Shown piece after piece: positions 10,507 to 20,241 of a stretch of 64,000 nt of DNA. This DNA comes from Chitinophagaceae bacterium (GTDB taxonomy: Bacteria > Bacteroidota > Bacteroidia > Chitinophagales > Chitinophagaceae). Position numbers and translations under genes: made by a program. The DNA lies in contig JAMLGU010000009.1 of the NCBI GenBank assembly GCA_023957575.1, positions 60,943 to 124,942 on the forward strand. The letters are read 5' to 3'. Under the pieces are notes generated by a model. The model worked only from the letters and a program-made list of their open reading frames with translations. It made no database searches and was not told where the DNA came from. Each line of letters opens with the position of its first letter. Positions within the stretch are counted from its first letter, which is position 1.

Positions 10507-11585
10507 TTAAATAAAAAGGAGAAGTATTATGATATCGAAATACTCTTTATTAATTTTCGGACAATCGAAATTAATAAAACAAGAAAACCTCCTATAGCAC
10601 CGCCAATCAGCATAGTATTCAATTTTCGAAGTTTTATACTCAGCAGTAAAACAGGTGAATCTGCAATTTGAATAAGTGGCGTCTCTCTTTTGAAGCGATA
10701 TTTTACTCAACTCCAGGTTTTGTACTAATTGTGAAGATTGCTTTATTAATTTCTACACTAGCCTGCGCTTTTTGAACAGGAGCTATACGCTGTACCTGCC
10801 TGGTAGGATTAAGATTGGGTGTGGCATCAATTGTTTGTGCAGTCTGGTATATAGCTTTATCATAAGCGATCTGTTGAGTCGGCGCATTTGTAAAATCGCT
10901 ATGTTATCTGATGTCTTTTTTGTTTGGTTTGCAGATAAAAATTATTGACATTTTGTACAATTTGCTCATTAAAAAACTTGGCAAATAAAGTCAGTAGAAC
11001 TTACATAAACAAAGATGATATTCAGTTTTTTATCCGGTTTTATTACATTCAGGTAATTTAAGCCAATATCTTTGGCAACCAGCGAGATGATACTATCGTG
11101 CAAAAGTTGCTGTTTCTCATCTTCATAAATATTCGAGGGCAAAAACTGAATATTTTTTAATCCGGTGTTTTTCCAAGGCTCTCAGCCCAGTTATCAAGGT
11201 AACGATCAATTAACAGTTGTTTGTTGCCATTAAAATTAACTTCAGTTAAAAGTGTTTTGGCAATCGCTACAGGATTTGTATAATTCGAATATTTTCTCCT
11301 GAAACAAACCACCGCCTTACCAACATCCAAGGCCCATCATAGCTGCAATTCCGGCATATTGCCCTAATCGGAGCCCCCTTTTTTCAGCAGTTTCACCTTT
11401 GAAACTGGTGGTAGCAGTATAAACAGGTTTTGGATTTTTGCATACCAAAGCCAATGGCTGCTCCTAAAATACCGAACAGTACTATCAATACCACTTTGAG
11501 AGTAAATAATGAAACCACTCTTTAATTGCAAACCGTTGACTGTATGTGTATTCGGACTTTCTGAGTAGTATTTTTCTTTAGTCAT
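10507..11585 (-). pseudogene. Wzz/GumC-type chain-length or polysaccharide co-polymerase protein (frameshifted)
   Basis: It begins MTKEKYYSESPN at 11,585. Other frames then give IVLFGILGAAIGFGYAKIQK (first membrane segment), a block with GLFQGENILE-like remnants, LLIDRYLDNW, IVSLVAKD, DKKLNIIFV, IDATPNLNPTRQVQRIAPVQ, VEINKAI, LELSKISLQK and a second membrane segment before the end at 10,507. This order (membrane helix, periplasmic coiled coil, membrane helix) is that of Wzz-domain proteins in Bacteroidota, which set chain length at the inner membrane together with the SLBB export protein encoded just upstream. No Wzc kinase domain is seen. Confidence 0.75.
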
Positions 11586-11645
11586 AAACCGATGCTGAAA
11601 TATTTAAATATAATTAAAAAATTGGGAATCCTTATCATAAAGAAC

Positions 11646-14086
11646 CTAAATGAGATGAAAAATATCAATTCCCCAATAACATTTGTGGTTAAGAAGCGTT
11701 ACTATAATCATGACCGTGATGCCACTGCAGTACTTATACCAACCCAGGCTTCAAAACCCACTGTTTTTCTTTCTGCCCTTACAGGGCAAGAAATTTCGGA
11801 GCCGGGAGTTATGGCAGGATAGTTATTTACAAAAAGCAGCTTTTTAGTAGCAGCCACGGCGCCATTCGGATAACTTACAAAAGACCTCTTCTAAATGCCC
11901 TTCGAGACTTCAACGCTATTGATATAATATTTGAATGGTTTTGGAAGATGCGCCGCAAAAGAAATTGGTTGGGACTTTATAAAAATGCCACTGTACAGGT
12001 CTGCGCCAATTGGGTAGGGATTCTGATTTCGCTCTCCATTTTCTAAAAGCAGGTCAGAATTTTGAATAGGGGTTTTCAGTATTTTCTCTAATTCGATACC
12101 TACTAGGTTTACGAAAATGAATTAATGGCCGATAAGCTAATCGCTGAAGAGTCGGCTCCTTTCTGGTTCAATCTGTACATTAAGATTTCCTACGTTTTCT
12201 AATATCAGCATCTCCCAGTGGATTATAACTTCTGCTGCAGAGGCCATATCTTTAATGAAGCGCCCTTTGCATAGCAAATGCCGTCGGACTTCTCTGCTCA
12301 CTGATAATATCAGAAATTTCGTTCATCTTTTTTTTTTTGACTGAATAGTATATATACCCGGATGCAGTACCTCGCCTATTATATTTACCTGCTGCTGCGA
12401 CATGCAAAAGCAGCCCTCTCTGCTTCTGATGATTACTACATCGAATGGCTGTAATGCAAATCCGGAATCGGTAATGTTTAATCCTTTATCAAGCTTATTC
12501 TGGATACCTCTGACAACGGAGCTGTTTTTTGATTCAGATCTGTTGTTTAACCGTCTCTGGCGATTTCTATGTTATCGGGACTGGCACCGCCGTAAAACCT
12601 CCTGCCATCTGGACCAGATCATGCGGTCATATTATCAGCATAACCAAAGGTGCCGGGATTGCGCACTTCACTTATTGTTACTTTGTACTCATCCCTTAGA
12701 TCAAGGTGGAAGAAATACTACGACAACATCTTCCCTTTGCAGTGCAATATCTGATTCGCTGCCGGGCTTTACTACATCTGCAACATTGAAAAGGTAAAAT
12801 GCACTTGTATTATCGCATTCAAACACATAATATAACCTCTGTTCATGAAGGCATCTCCTTCACAACCCGTCAACCTGTTTGATAAGCTGTGACCAGGTAA
12901 GCCCCTTTGTGAGTTTATAGTTTTTGGGGCGAAATACAGCTCCGTTGATGGCTACCTTATTTTCCATAACGGTCCAGCATATTGGTTCTACTGTAATGTG
13001 GTCTCCATTTTTGGCAAGTGCTCGGAAAAATCGGGGCGGAATATCCCGACCCTTCTTTCTGTAGGTGTGTTTGCAAAACTTTTATGCGTGCCGTGTATGG
13101 CATAAGAAAAACCGCCTGCGAATTTGAGAATATCTGAGTTTCGTGGGGCAGCGCCTCAAATAGCGGAGCGTTTTTACCTCACCCTGCACATCCACACGGG
13201 TTTGATACACCGGCACATAAATCACATCCTGATCCTGAAGGCCAGAACCTTTGGTGAAAACCATTCACCAAAAGTCATATGCACGTCAATAGTGCTCACA
13301 ATACGGTTATTGCGAATAACTTGAATATTACGAAGAACCGCGTTCATTGGAACGCCGAAACGCCTTATTGTCCAAACTGTTGCCAAAGATGGCAGGGTGT
13401 AAGTGCCGGGTTTGTTCACTTCGCCGTTTATAATCGCTATTACTCTAGTGTTTCCCAGGTTTAAGGCTATCTGCGATCTGCCCGATTTATAGCAGGATAG
13501 GTACGCCATGGATGACCTGCGTTTCAGTGGTATGCTCAATGAGTGAGGCCGCTACCCAATTCTGCCAACATATTCCAAGTTGATATATCCTCAGGCGATA
13601 CATTAAGTTTAACTGGCAAATTATCGCCGGTAATATCCAGCGGCAATTGATCATCGGACCAATCACATGGCCCAGCGGGTAATGTACGCATATCTGGGTT
13701 CAAAAGTAATGGAGCCGTTGCTGAATAATTCGGCGCCGAAAATTCTGGAATTTGTTTGGCAGTACCTGGTTTTGAGGAAGTTTCACTTCCGCCCAGATGT
13801 AGTTCCTTTGAAAATATCTGGCTACACGATGCCGGAACCTGCTCTGGGCGGATTTTTTCTACCGGGCACAACTTGCTTACCTCATCTGCCGCCACCCTGG
13901 CTCCGACATTAACTGCTCAGTTGTATGTTATATTTCATTTCTGTCTGCGCTGCATCATTTGCTTGAACTTGCATCAGAGAGTTGATCTACTTTTACTTTG
14001 GAATAGTCAGTCTGTGCAAACAGAGCAGTGGAACATGTGATGACCACAAACATAATGAACAGCCTGAAAATGTTTTTATAGTTCAT
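11646..14086 (-). pseudogene. SLBB-domain polysaccharide export protein (Wza-like; frameshifted)
   Basis: The ATG at 14,086 begins MNYKNIFRLFIMF followed by a signal-peptide core and FAQTDYSKVKVDQLSDA. Then come a Poly_export-type domain with PDDQLLLDITGDNL (after repair), and several SLBB units: SQIALNLGNTRVIAIINGEV, VYQTRVDVQGEV, QLIKQVDGL with FMNRGYI, DIALQREDVVVV, and near the end YPAITPGSEI and IIVTLLNHK. The length of about 810 codons fits the multi-SLBB outer-membrane export proteins of Bacteroidota. It would form the export channel for the polysaccharide made by this locus. I count well over ten frame changes. A tandem-repeat region of about 580 bases separates it from ugd. Confidence 0.9.
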
Positions 14087-14149
14087 ACTTCGATATTAAT
14101 TGAATATTATTATTAAAAAAACTTTGTACTATTATAATGAATTATTTTT

Positions 14150-14450
14150 CAATTTTAAGAAATGAAGGAGCATGAAATACCTTAATCTTCCTTAATACCT
14201 TAATGCTTCAACCCTGTATTTTCAACATTAAGAAATGAAGGAGCATTTAGTCGTAACCGCTTAATCTAACCTTAATGCCTTAATGTTTCAACCTTTTTTA
14301 CAACATTAAGAAATTAAGAAGCATGAAGTTTTAATCGCTTAATTTAACCTTAATGCCTTAATGTTTCAACCCTTTTTTTCAACATTAAGAAATGAAGAAG
14401 CATTAAGTCTTAAATGCTTAATCTTCCTTAATGCCTTAATATTTATTTTT
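14150..14450. repeat. Four tandem copies of a 70-80 bp hairpin-like repeat
   Basis: Four copies begin near 14,151, 14,226, 14,304 and 14,382. Each has a head of the form ATTAAGAAATGAAGGAGCAT and a tail with CCTTAATGCCTTAATGTTTC. Head and tail contain the complementary words CATTAAG and CTTAATG, so each unit can fold into a weak hairpin. The copies differ by several bases each. They lie between the SLBB gene and ugd. No open frame or promoter stands out in them. Confidence 0.75.
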
Positions 14451-14506
14451 TAGTCAGTTTTTTGAGCCAAAAAAAATTATATCTTAGAACTTTTCTACTT
14501 TTTCCT

Positions 14507-14664
14507 AATCTGCAATCTGCAATCTGCAATCTGCAATCTGCAATCTGCAATCTGCAATCTGCAATCTGCAATCTGCAATCTGCAATCTGCAATCTGCAAT
14601 CTTCACCGTCTGCAATCCCTATGCAATCAAATCTGTAATCTGCAATCTGTAATCTGCAATCTCC
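14507..14664. repeat. Heptanucleotide array, unit AATCTGC
   Basis: Thirteen perfect head-to-tail copies of AATCTGC run from 14,507 to 14,597, followed by degenerate copies (AATCTTC, AATCTGT and similar) to about 14,664. The array ends six bases before the stop codon of the ugd gene. A perfect array inside an otherwise error-ridden stretch is notable, although a periodic run may have been smoothed by the assembler. Confidence 0.9.
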
Positions 14665-14669
14665 TTATC

Positions 14670-15932
14670 TCAAATCCTTTCACCTTTACCTACACTCTCA
14701 TGATGAAAGCCAAATTTCTTCATCTCCTTAATTTCATAGAGGTTTCTGCCATCAAAATTGTCTTTTCTTTCATTGCAGAAACGATTCTTCCAAAATCGGG
14801 CATAATCCGAAATTCACTCCATTCGGTAGTATCACTAATGCATCAGCACCTATCAGACAATCATACTGGTTATCCGAATAGGCAATCGCATCTCCTAAAA
14901 TATTTTTCACATTGCGGGCATTGCCTCGGGTCAAATGCTGTAATATGCCCCTTCTTCAGTAGTTCACTGATGATTGCCAATGCCGGTGCTTCCCTGATAT
15001 CATCGGTATTGGGTTTAAATGCCAATTATCAGCTATTTTTTTTTCATTGAGATGGTGTCGAAGTGATTTTATTCGATGTACCATAGAACACTTTTGAACT
15101 TCATTTCCTCCATTACCGCCTGTAATATTGAAATCATAATCTGCCTCTAATGAGAGTTGGCCAGAACACCCATCCTTGGAAACAGCTTCCGCCATAACCA
15201 ATTCTACCTTCATAAAACCGTTGCAATTCATCATCATTTCCGATACCTGCGAACCATATCCATCAAACACCATTTTTTCGCACAAATTGGCCACATTTGA
15301 TTCATAACAAAATTTCATAATAAAAAGTATTAGCAGCATATTTGGTGCAGTTCAGAGGAACGCTCATCCATAAAAATAATAGTTGCCTGACGAAGAAACG
15401 GAGCATATAATTCCTCCATCACCCTTTTTGCTCTTTCTGAGTTCCCTCTACATACTCATCGACTGTAAAGTCATCCACCGCCACACCCTCTCTCAAAAAT
15501 TCGGGATTGCTTACTACATCAAGTTCACCTTCAGCAATTATTTCGGATAACAGCATTACTTTATCAGCGTGCTACCCGGAACAGTGCTTTTTATTACAAT
15601 TACTTTTATAATCTGTTAATAACCTCAATTTGATCAGCTACATTTAGCTACATATTGCAGGTCGGCAGAACCGTCTTCGCCTGAAGGTAAGAAGAGCCAA
15701 AAACACAATTTCAGCTTCTTTAAAATTCTCTTCCGAGACAGGTAGTGAAATACAGCCTTCCTTCTTTAATATTTCTATGAAATAAACGATCGAGTCCGGG
15801 TTCGAAAATAGTTGTTCTATTTCTGACAGCGACATACTCATCAATATCCACAGGTAACATAATTACCGGTTTCGGCAAAACAGGTACCTGTTACCAGTCC
15901 ACATACCCCGTTCCCACCACTAAGATTTTCAT
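14670..15932 (-). pseudogene. ugd: UDP-glucose 6-dehydrogenase (frameshifted)
   Basis: The ATG at 15,932 gives MKILVVGTGYV (Rossmann NAD motif). After frame changes follow LSEIEQLFSNPD, EENFKEAEIVFLAL, EGELDVVSNPEFLREGVAVD, ERSSELTKYAAN (after repair), a damaged GYGGSCFPKD region with the catalytic cysteine, [26 protein letters not shown] and [16 protein letters not shown]. This enzyme oxidises UDP-glucose to UDP-glucuronate with two NAD+. The product feeds the UDP-glucuronate decarboxylase encoded next to it. About 420 codons remain against a usual 435-450, so net bases are missing. I count at least ten frame breaks spread evenly. Confidence 0.93.
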
Positions 15933-15946
15933 AATTCTCTATATTT

Positions 15947-16933
15947 TCAAATTATATCGCTTCCGAATTCTTTGGGTTGCTTGTACCATTCTTCTTTGGA
16001 AAGTTTAAAATAGTTATACGTTCTTAAAAGTCCTTCTCTTCTATTCACTTTGGTTCCCATCCTAAAATTTCTCGGGCCTTTGTAATATCTGGCTGCCTTT
16101 GTTTGGGATAAGTGCATCGGCGGAGCCAAAGGAAGATATTCAATCTTGACCATGTTGCCGGTTAATTGAAGTATTTCTTGGGCAAAATCATTGAGAGATA
16201 TTTCATCGGATGCAATATTTACCGGATAATTGTAACCACTTGTAACAATCAGGTAAATTCCTCAATCAAATCATCGACATAACAGAAACTTCGGGTTTGA
16301 GAACCATCGCCAAAAACCGTCAGATTTTGAGACCTTAAGCTTGACCAATAAATGCCGGCAGCACTCTGCATCCTGTTAAACTTCTCGATAGGTAGATATA
16401 GGTATTGAAAATTCTTACAATTCGCGTGTCCACCGCCGCTGAAAATGGTGATACGCCATCGTGATGGATTCCAAATATGCTTGGCTTCATCATAAACGCC
16501 TCTGGGACCGCCACAGGACCACATTACCCCAGTACTCCTCCGTTTGAGGATGAACCAGTGGATCGCCATAAACCTCACTGGTGGATGCCACTAATATCGT
16601 TGCTCCCTTTGCTTTAGCCAAACCCAGACAATTATGGTACCCAATGCACCCACTTTCAGGGTTTGTATAGGTATTCACCTCGGAGGTAATCAATTGGGGA
16701 AGCAGGAGGCAAATGCAAGAATATAATCAAGGTTTCCGGGTATATGAATGAATTTCGTTACATCGTGATGATAAAATTCAAATTCTTTTAGTGAAATAAA
16801 TGTTCTATATTTTTCCAGATCGCCTGTTACCAGTTTATCCATGCCGATTACCTGAAATCTCTCGAATAAACCGATCACATAAATGCGAGCCTGAAATCCC
16901 GGCTGCACCGGTGATAAGTACTTTGTTTTGCAT
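15947..16933 (-). pseudogene. UDP-glucuronate decarboxylase (UDP-xylose synthase; frameshifted)
   Basis: The ATG at 16,933 reads MQNKVLITGAAG followed by SHLCDRFI (NAD-binding SDR head). Other frames then give [81 protein letters not shown] (catalytic YxxxK), LTVFGDGSQTRSFCYVDDLI and SKEEWYKQPKEF at the end. This is the extended-SDR UXS family, which converts UDP-glucuronate to UDP-xylose. Total length of about 328 codons is normal, so insertions and deletions nearly cancel. At least six frame breaks fall in 1 kb, whereas the next gene upstream (17,038) is perfect. Confidence 0.93.
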
Positions 16934-16972
16934 GTTAATAAAATAAGAGGATTGAATGATGCTGATTGAAAG

Positions 16973-16994
16973 AAAAACGCCTTACACCAAGGCG
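16973..16994 (-). terminator. Possible intrinsic terminator inside polysaccharide operon
   Basis: On the minus strand a 6-bp stem (CGCCTT with AAGGCG) encloses a 5-base loop and is followed by a run of five T. It lies between the hexapeptide acetyltransferase gene and the UDP-xylose synthase gene, so it could separate the two halves of the operon unless the UpxY-like protein suppresses it. It sits at the edge of the low-quality region, so the bases need checking. Confidence 0.5.
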
Positions 16995-17037
16995 CTCCTT
17001 GCAGAAAGGGAAGAGAAATCATCCCAAATAATTGATT

Positions 17038-17616
17038 TTAGATTATTAGTGGCCCTTTCTTCTTCACCATCCCTTTGAGCAAAAAATATTTTTCGCCGGT
17101 TTCACTACAAACAGCTTCGTTTTCATTATTAAAAAGTAGTTTCTGCCCATACTCACTCATCCAACCGGTTTGCCTAGCCGGACTGCCGGTAACCAGGGCA
17201 TAATCAGGTACATTTTTTGTAACCACAGCCCCTGCACCGATGAAGGCATAAGCACCAATGATAACACCACAAACTATTGTTGCATTTGCACCAATGGTAG
17301 CGCCTTTTTTTACAATTGTTTTTTTGAACTCATGTTTTCTTTCTATTGCGCTTCGTGGATTAATGACATTGGTAAAAACAGCGGAAGGACCTACAAACAC
17401 TTCATCCTCTAACACAACCCCTTCATAAACAGATACATTGTTCTGAATTTTTACGCCATTCCCAATCACCACTTTGGAGCCAATCATCACATTCTGCCCC
17501 AGAATACAATTTTCTCCTACCTCGCAGCCCGTCATCAGGTGGCAAAAATGCCAGATTTTGGTGCCTGCGCCTATTTTACAACCCTGGTCAATAACGGCAG
17601 TGGGGTGTGCAAACAT
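17038..17616 (-). CDS. Hexapeptide-repeat sugar N-acetyltransferase (FdtC/QdtC or WbpD-like)
   Basis: This 192-residue left-handed beta-helix acyltransferase has a chain of hexapeptide repeats from residue 3 to about 155, including [40 protein letters not shown] and [19 protein letters not shown]. The HF-CHL segment and the NPRS loop are typical of enzymes that acetylate the 3-amino group of nucleotide-linked sugars: WbpD/WlbB on UDP-sugar acids and FdtC/QdtC on dTDP-3-amino-3,6-dideoxyhexoses. Because the operon holds RmlA, RmlB, two FdtA/QdtA homologues and a DegT enzyme, FdtC/QdtC activity is the better guess. It follows rmlA by 20 bases. It is the first intact gene on the left side of the window. 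Confidence 0.88.
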   Translation of the reverse strand: MFAHPTAVIDQGCKIGAGTKIWHFCHLMTGCEVGENCILGQNVMIGSKVVIGNGVKIQNNVSVYEGVVLEDEVFVGPSAVFTNVINPRSAIERKHEFKKTIVKKGATIGANATIVCGVIIGAYAFIGAGAVVTKNVPDYALVTGSPARQTGWMSEYGQKLLFNNENEAVCSETGEKYFLLKGMVKKKGPLII

Positions 17617-17636
17617 CTGAAAAGCTCCTTAAAGAA

Positions 17637-18494
17637 TTATTTTATTTTTTTCAAATATTCGCCATAACCGCTTTTTATCAGTTCATCGCCAAGGCGGTAC
17701 AGTTGCTCTTTGTCAATAAACCCATTGCGGTAAGCAATCTCTTCAATACAGCCGATTTTCATCCCCTGCCTTTTTTCAATCACCCTTACAAATTCGGAGG
17801 CATCGGTTAGCGAGTCGAAAGTACCCGTGTCTAACCAGGCAGTACCTCTGGCCAATACGGCTACATGCAGTTTTCCCTGCCTGAGGTATTCTTTATTGAC
17901 ATCTGTAATTTCATATTCGCCCCGTGCAGATGGTTTCAGGTTTTTGGCAATTTCTATCACGCTATTATCATAAAAATACAATCCGGGCACGGCATAGTTT
18001 GATTTGGGTTCTTTTGGTTTTTCTTCAATAGAAATAGCTATCTGGTTTTCATCAAATTCTACCACACCATACCTTTCGGGGTCCGAAACACGATAGGCAA
18101 ATACATAGCCGCCATCCACATCGGTCAGCGCTTTAAGTTTTGACCCTAACCCGGTACCATAAAAAATATTATCGCCCAGTACCAGCGCCACTTTATCATT
18201 GCCCACAAAATCGGCACCTATCACAAATGCCTGCGCCAGTCCGTTGGGCACCTCCTGCACTGCATATTCGAACCGGCATCCGATATTGGAACCATCGCCC
18301 AGCAGTCTTTGAAAACTCGGGCAGTCTTCGGGAGTGGTAATAATCAGCACTTCATTGATCCCCGCCATCATCAATACCGACAAGGGATAATAAATCATCG
18401 GCTTATCATAAATAGGCATCAACTGCTTACTGATAGCTTTTGTGATGGGAAATAAACGGGTGCCGGAGCCTCCGGCGAGGATAATTCCTTTCAT
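17637..18494 (-). CDS. rmlA: Glucose-1-phosphate thymidylyltransferase
   Basis: The 285-residue enzyme makes dTDP-glucose from dTTP and glucose 1-phosphate, the first step to dTDP-6-deoxyhexoses. The N-terminus carries the nucleotide-binding signature [17 protein letters not shown] with the catalytic arginine and lysine, followed by [23 protein letters not shown] holds the metal-binding aspartate, [20 protein letters not shown] the sugar-binding glutamate, and [10 protein letters not shown] closes the core. Length is normal for RmlA (about 285-295). It lies in the polysaccharide operon downstream of rmlB and the broken four-helix gene, and upstream of the acetyltransferase. The region before its ATG is a heptamer array. 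Confidence 0.97.
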   Translation of the reverse strand: MKGIILAGGSGTRLFPITKAISKQLMPIYDKPMIYYPLSVLMMAGINEVLIITTPEDCPSFQRLLGDGSNIGCRFEYAVQEVPNGLAQAFVIGADFVGNDKVALVLGDNIFYGTGLGSKLKALTDVDGGYVFAYRVSDPERYGVVEFDENQIAISIEEKPKEPKSNYAVPGLYFYDNSVIEIAKNLKPSARGEYEITDVNKEYLRQGKLHVAVLARGTAWLDTGTFDSLTDASEFVRVIEKRQGMKIGCIEEIAYRNGFIDKEQLYRLGDELIKSGYGEYLKKIK

Positions 18495-18502
18495 GGATGA
18501 GA

Positions 18503-18551
18503 TTTAGATGTGAGATGTGAGACTTTAGATGTTAGACTTTAGACTTCAGAT
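18503..18551. repeat. Heptamer array, TTTAGAC/GTTAGAC/GTGAGAT type
   Basis: Seven consecutive degenerate heptamers on the plus strand (TTTAGAT, GTGAGAT, GTGAGAC, TTTAGAT, GTTAGAC, TTTAGAC, TTCAGAT) fill the space in front of rmlA and run into the 3' end of the four-helix-bundle gene, whose last codons and stop are made of repeat sequence. Confidence 0.75.
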
Positions 18552-18921
18552 TATAGAGGTTTATTTTTTTATTCTTCAACAATGATTGTAAGCCATAGCT
18601 CATTTTTTGAATTTCATCCAGTTTTTCCAAAAAACTTTCTTTTATTTCATCATTCAACAATCCTACCCGATTCGCAATTATAATATGAGTTTGTAATTCA
18701 AATGAAGAAGCATTGGCTACTCCGAGGAAATGTAAAAATTCATTGTCCGAATTCCTACCGGCTCCTTCTGAAATGTTTGCAGCAATTGAGACAGCAGATC
18801 TCTTTAGCTGAGAAATTAGACCATACAATTCTTCTTTGGGTAATTCTTTGGAAATCAAATAAATATCTTCACATACCTCTATTGCCTTCTGCTAGATTTT
18901 TAACTCTTTGAAATTGTGCAT
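18532..18921 (-). pseudogene. Four-helix-bundle protein (23S rRNA intervening-sequence family) with in-frame amber codon
   Basis: This family (about 115-130 residues) has unknown function and is found inside some 23S rRNA intervening sequences and scattered between Bacteroidota genes. The family-typical start lies at 18,921 (MHNFKELKI), but the ninth-plus-one codon, where the family has a conserved tryptophan before QKAIEV, is TAG (plus positions 18,892-18,894). Beyond it the frame is intact: a TTG at 18,858 could start a 108-residue product containing SAVSIAANISEGAGR and FELQTHIIIANRVGLL. One base change (TGG to TAG) explains it. It may be a real nonsense mutation or an isolated base-call error. 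It is inserted between rmlB and rmlA. Confidence 0.85.
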
Positions 18922-18999
18922 CACTTACTAATTCAGAATTAAAAAAATCAGTAAAAACTTAAATACCCTATCAGAAATTATCTAATATCTAACCTCTTG

Positions 19000-19167
19000 C
19001 ATCTATTGTCTAACGCCTCACATCTATTGTCTAACGTCTAACATCTATTGTCTTACGCCTCACATCTATTGTCTTACGTCTAACATCTATTGTCTTACGT
19101 CTAACATCTATTGTCTAACGCCTCACATCTATTGTCTAACGTCTAACATCTATTGTCTAACGTCTAA
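19000..19167. repeat. Eight tandem 21-bp repeats built of three heptamers
   Basis: Eight copies of a 21-base unit run without gaps. Each unit is ATCTATT plus two heptamers of the GTCTAAC kind (variants GTCTTAC, GCCTCAC), starting in the phase CATCTATT. On the minus strand, the coding direction, these read GTTAGAC and AATAGAT. The stop codon of rmlB (19,164-19,166) lies in the last copy. About 80 bases between the array and the four-helix gene show nothing else recognisable. Confidence 0.92.
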
Positions 19168-20219
19168 CGCCCCCCATACTGCTTCCCGTAATACTCCTGA
19201 TACGCTCCGGTGGTTACATTCTTCAGCCATTCCTGATTGTCGAAATACCAGTCGATGGTAAGTTTCAGGCCTTCTTCAAAGGTTACGGACGGATACCAAC
19301 CCAATTCCTTATTGATTTTGGTGGCATCAATGGCATATCGCAGGTCATGTCCCGGACGGTCTTTCACATAAGTAATCAGGTTGTCGCTCGTGCCGGGAAG
19401 ATTACCTAATTTTTCATCCATTTTATTAATCAGCAGCCTCACCAGATCAATATTCTGCCATTCATTAAAGCCGCCGATATTGTAGGTTTCTGCGTTTCTA
19501 CCTTTATGAAATATGAGGTCAATGGCTGCGGCATGGTCTATTACGTAGAGCCAGTCGCGGGTATATTTGCCATCGCCATACACCGGCAATGGTTTTTTGT
19601 TGATGATATTATTGATAAATAGCGGAATCAGTTTTTCGGGGAAATGATTTGGCCCATAGTTATTGGAGCAATTGCTCAATACAAAAGGCAAATGATAAGT
19701 TTCGCCATAAGCCCTTACAAAGTGGTCGGATGCTGCTTTGGATGCCGAATAGGGCGAATTGGGCGAGTAGGGCGTTTCTTCGGTAAATAATCCTTCGGCT
19801 CCCAGAGCGCCATATACCTCATCGGTGGATACATGATAAAACCTTTTACCCTCAAAATCATTCTTCCAGGCTTCTTTTGCAGCATTGAGCAAATTAACGG
19901 TTCCGATTACATTGGTATAAACAAAATCCAATGGCGAAAGAATGGATCGGTCCACATGACTTTCTGCCGCCAGATGAATGACGCCTTCGGGTTGATATTT
20001 TTGAAAAATCTCATTTACACGGCTGGCATCCACTATATCTGCCTTTTCAAAAACATAGTTGGGCAGGTCTTCAATATCTTTCAGATTTTCGAGATTACCG
20101 GCATAAGTGAGCGCATCCAGATTAATAATTTTATAATCAGGGTATTTGTTTACAAAAAGCCTTACCACGTGCGAACCTATAAATCCGGCCCCTCCGGTTA
20201 TGACGATTTTTTTAGACAT
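19164..20219 (-). CDS. rmlB: dTDP-glucose 4,6-dehydratase
   Basis: The 351-residue extended SDR converts dTDP-glucose to dTDP-4-keto-6-deoxyglucose using bound NAD+. The NAD motif GGAGFIGSHVVRLF is at residues 8-21, HLAAESHVDRSI near residue 80, the catalytic STDEVYGAL (T-D-E) near residue 130 and YSASKAASDHFVRAYGETY (catalytic YxxxK) near residue 160. NCSNNYGP and RDWLYVIDHA follow as in the family. Length and all catalytic residues are normal. It is the second gene of the operon, 22 bases after the UpxY-like gene, and supplies the substrate of the FdtA/QdtA isomerases encoded about 9 kb downstream. Confidence 0.97.
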   Translation of the reverse strand: MSKKIVITGGAGFIGSHVVRLFVNKYPDYKIINLDALTYAGNLENLKDIEDLPNYVFEKADIVDASRVNEIFQKYQPEGVIHLAAESHVDRSILSPLDFVYTNVIGTVNLLNAAKEAWKNDFEGKRFYHVSTDEVYGALGAEGLFTEETPYSPNSPYSASKAASDHFVRAYGETYHLPFVLSNCSNNYGPNHFPEKLIPLFINNIINKKPLPVYGDGKYTRDWLYVIDHAAAIDLIFHKGRNAETYNIGGFNEWQNIDLVRLLINKMDEKLGNLPGTSDNLITYVKDRPGHDLRYAIDATKINKELGWYPSVTFEEGLKLTIDWYFDNQEWLKNVTTGAYQEYYGKQYGGR

Positions 20220-20241
20220 ATAAATAATATGTATATATAAT

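Noticed and set aside
12402..12797. 131-codon plus-strand open frame
   Set aside because: The opposite strand reads as the SLBB export protein in shifting frames (for example DIALQREDVVVV), so the plus frame is a chance shadow created by indels.
13222..13895. Two separate short minus-strand genes (105 and 119 codons)
   Set aside because: They are pieces of one SLBB gene broken by frameshifts, not two small genes.
14507..14664. CRISPR-like direct repeats
   Set aside because: The unit is 7 bases with no spacers. The arrays at 18,503, 19,000 and 28,682 are likewise gapless, so none is a CRISPR.
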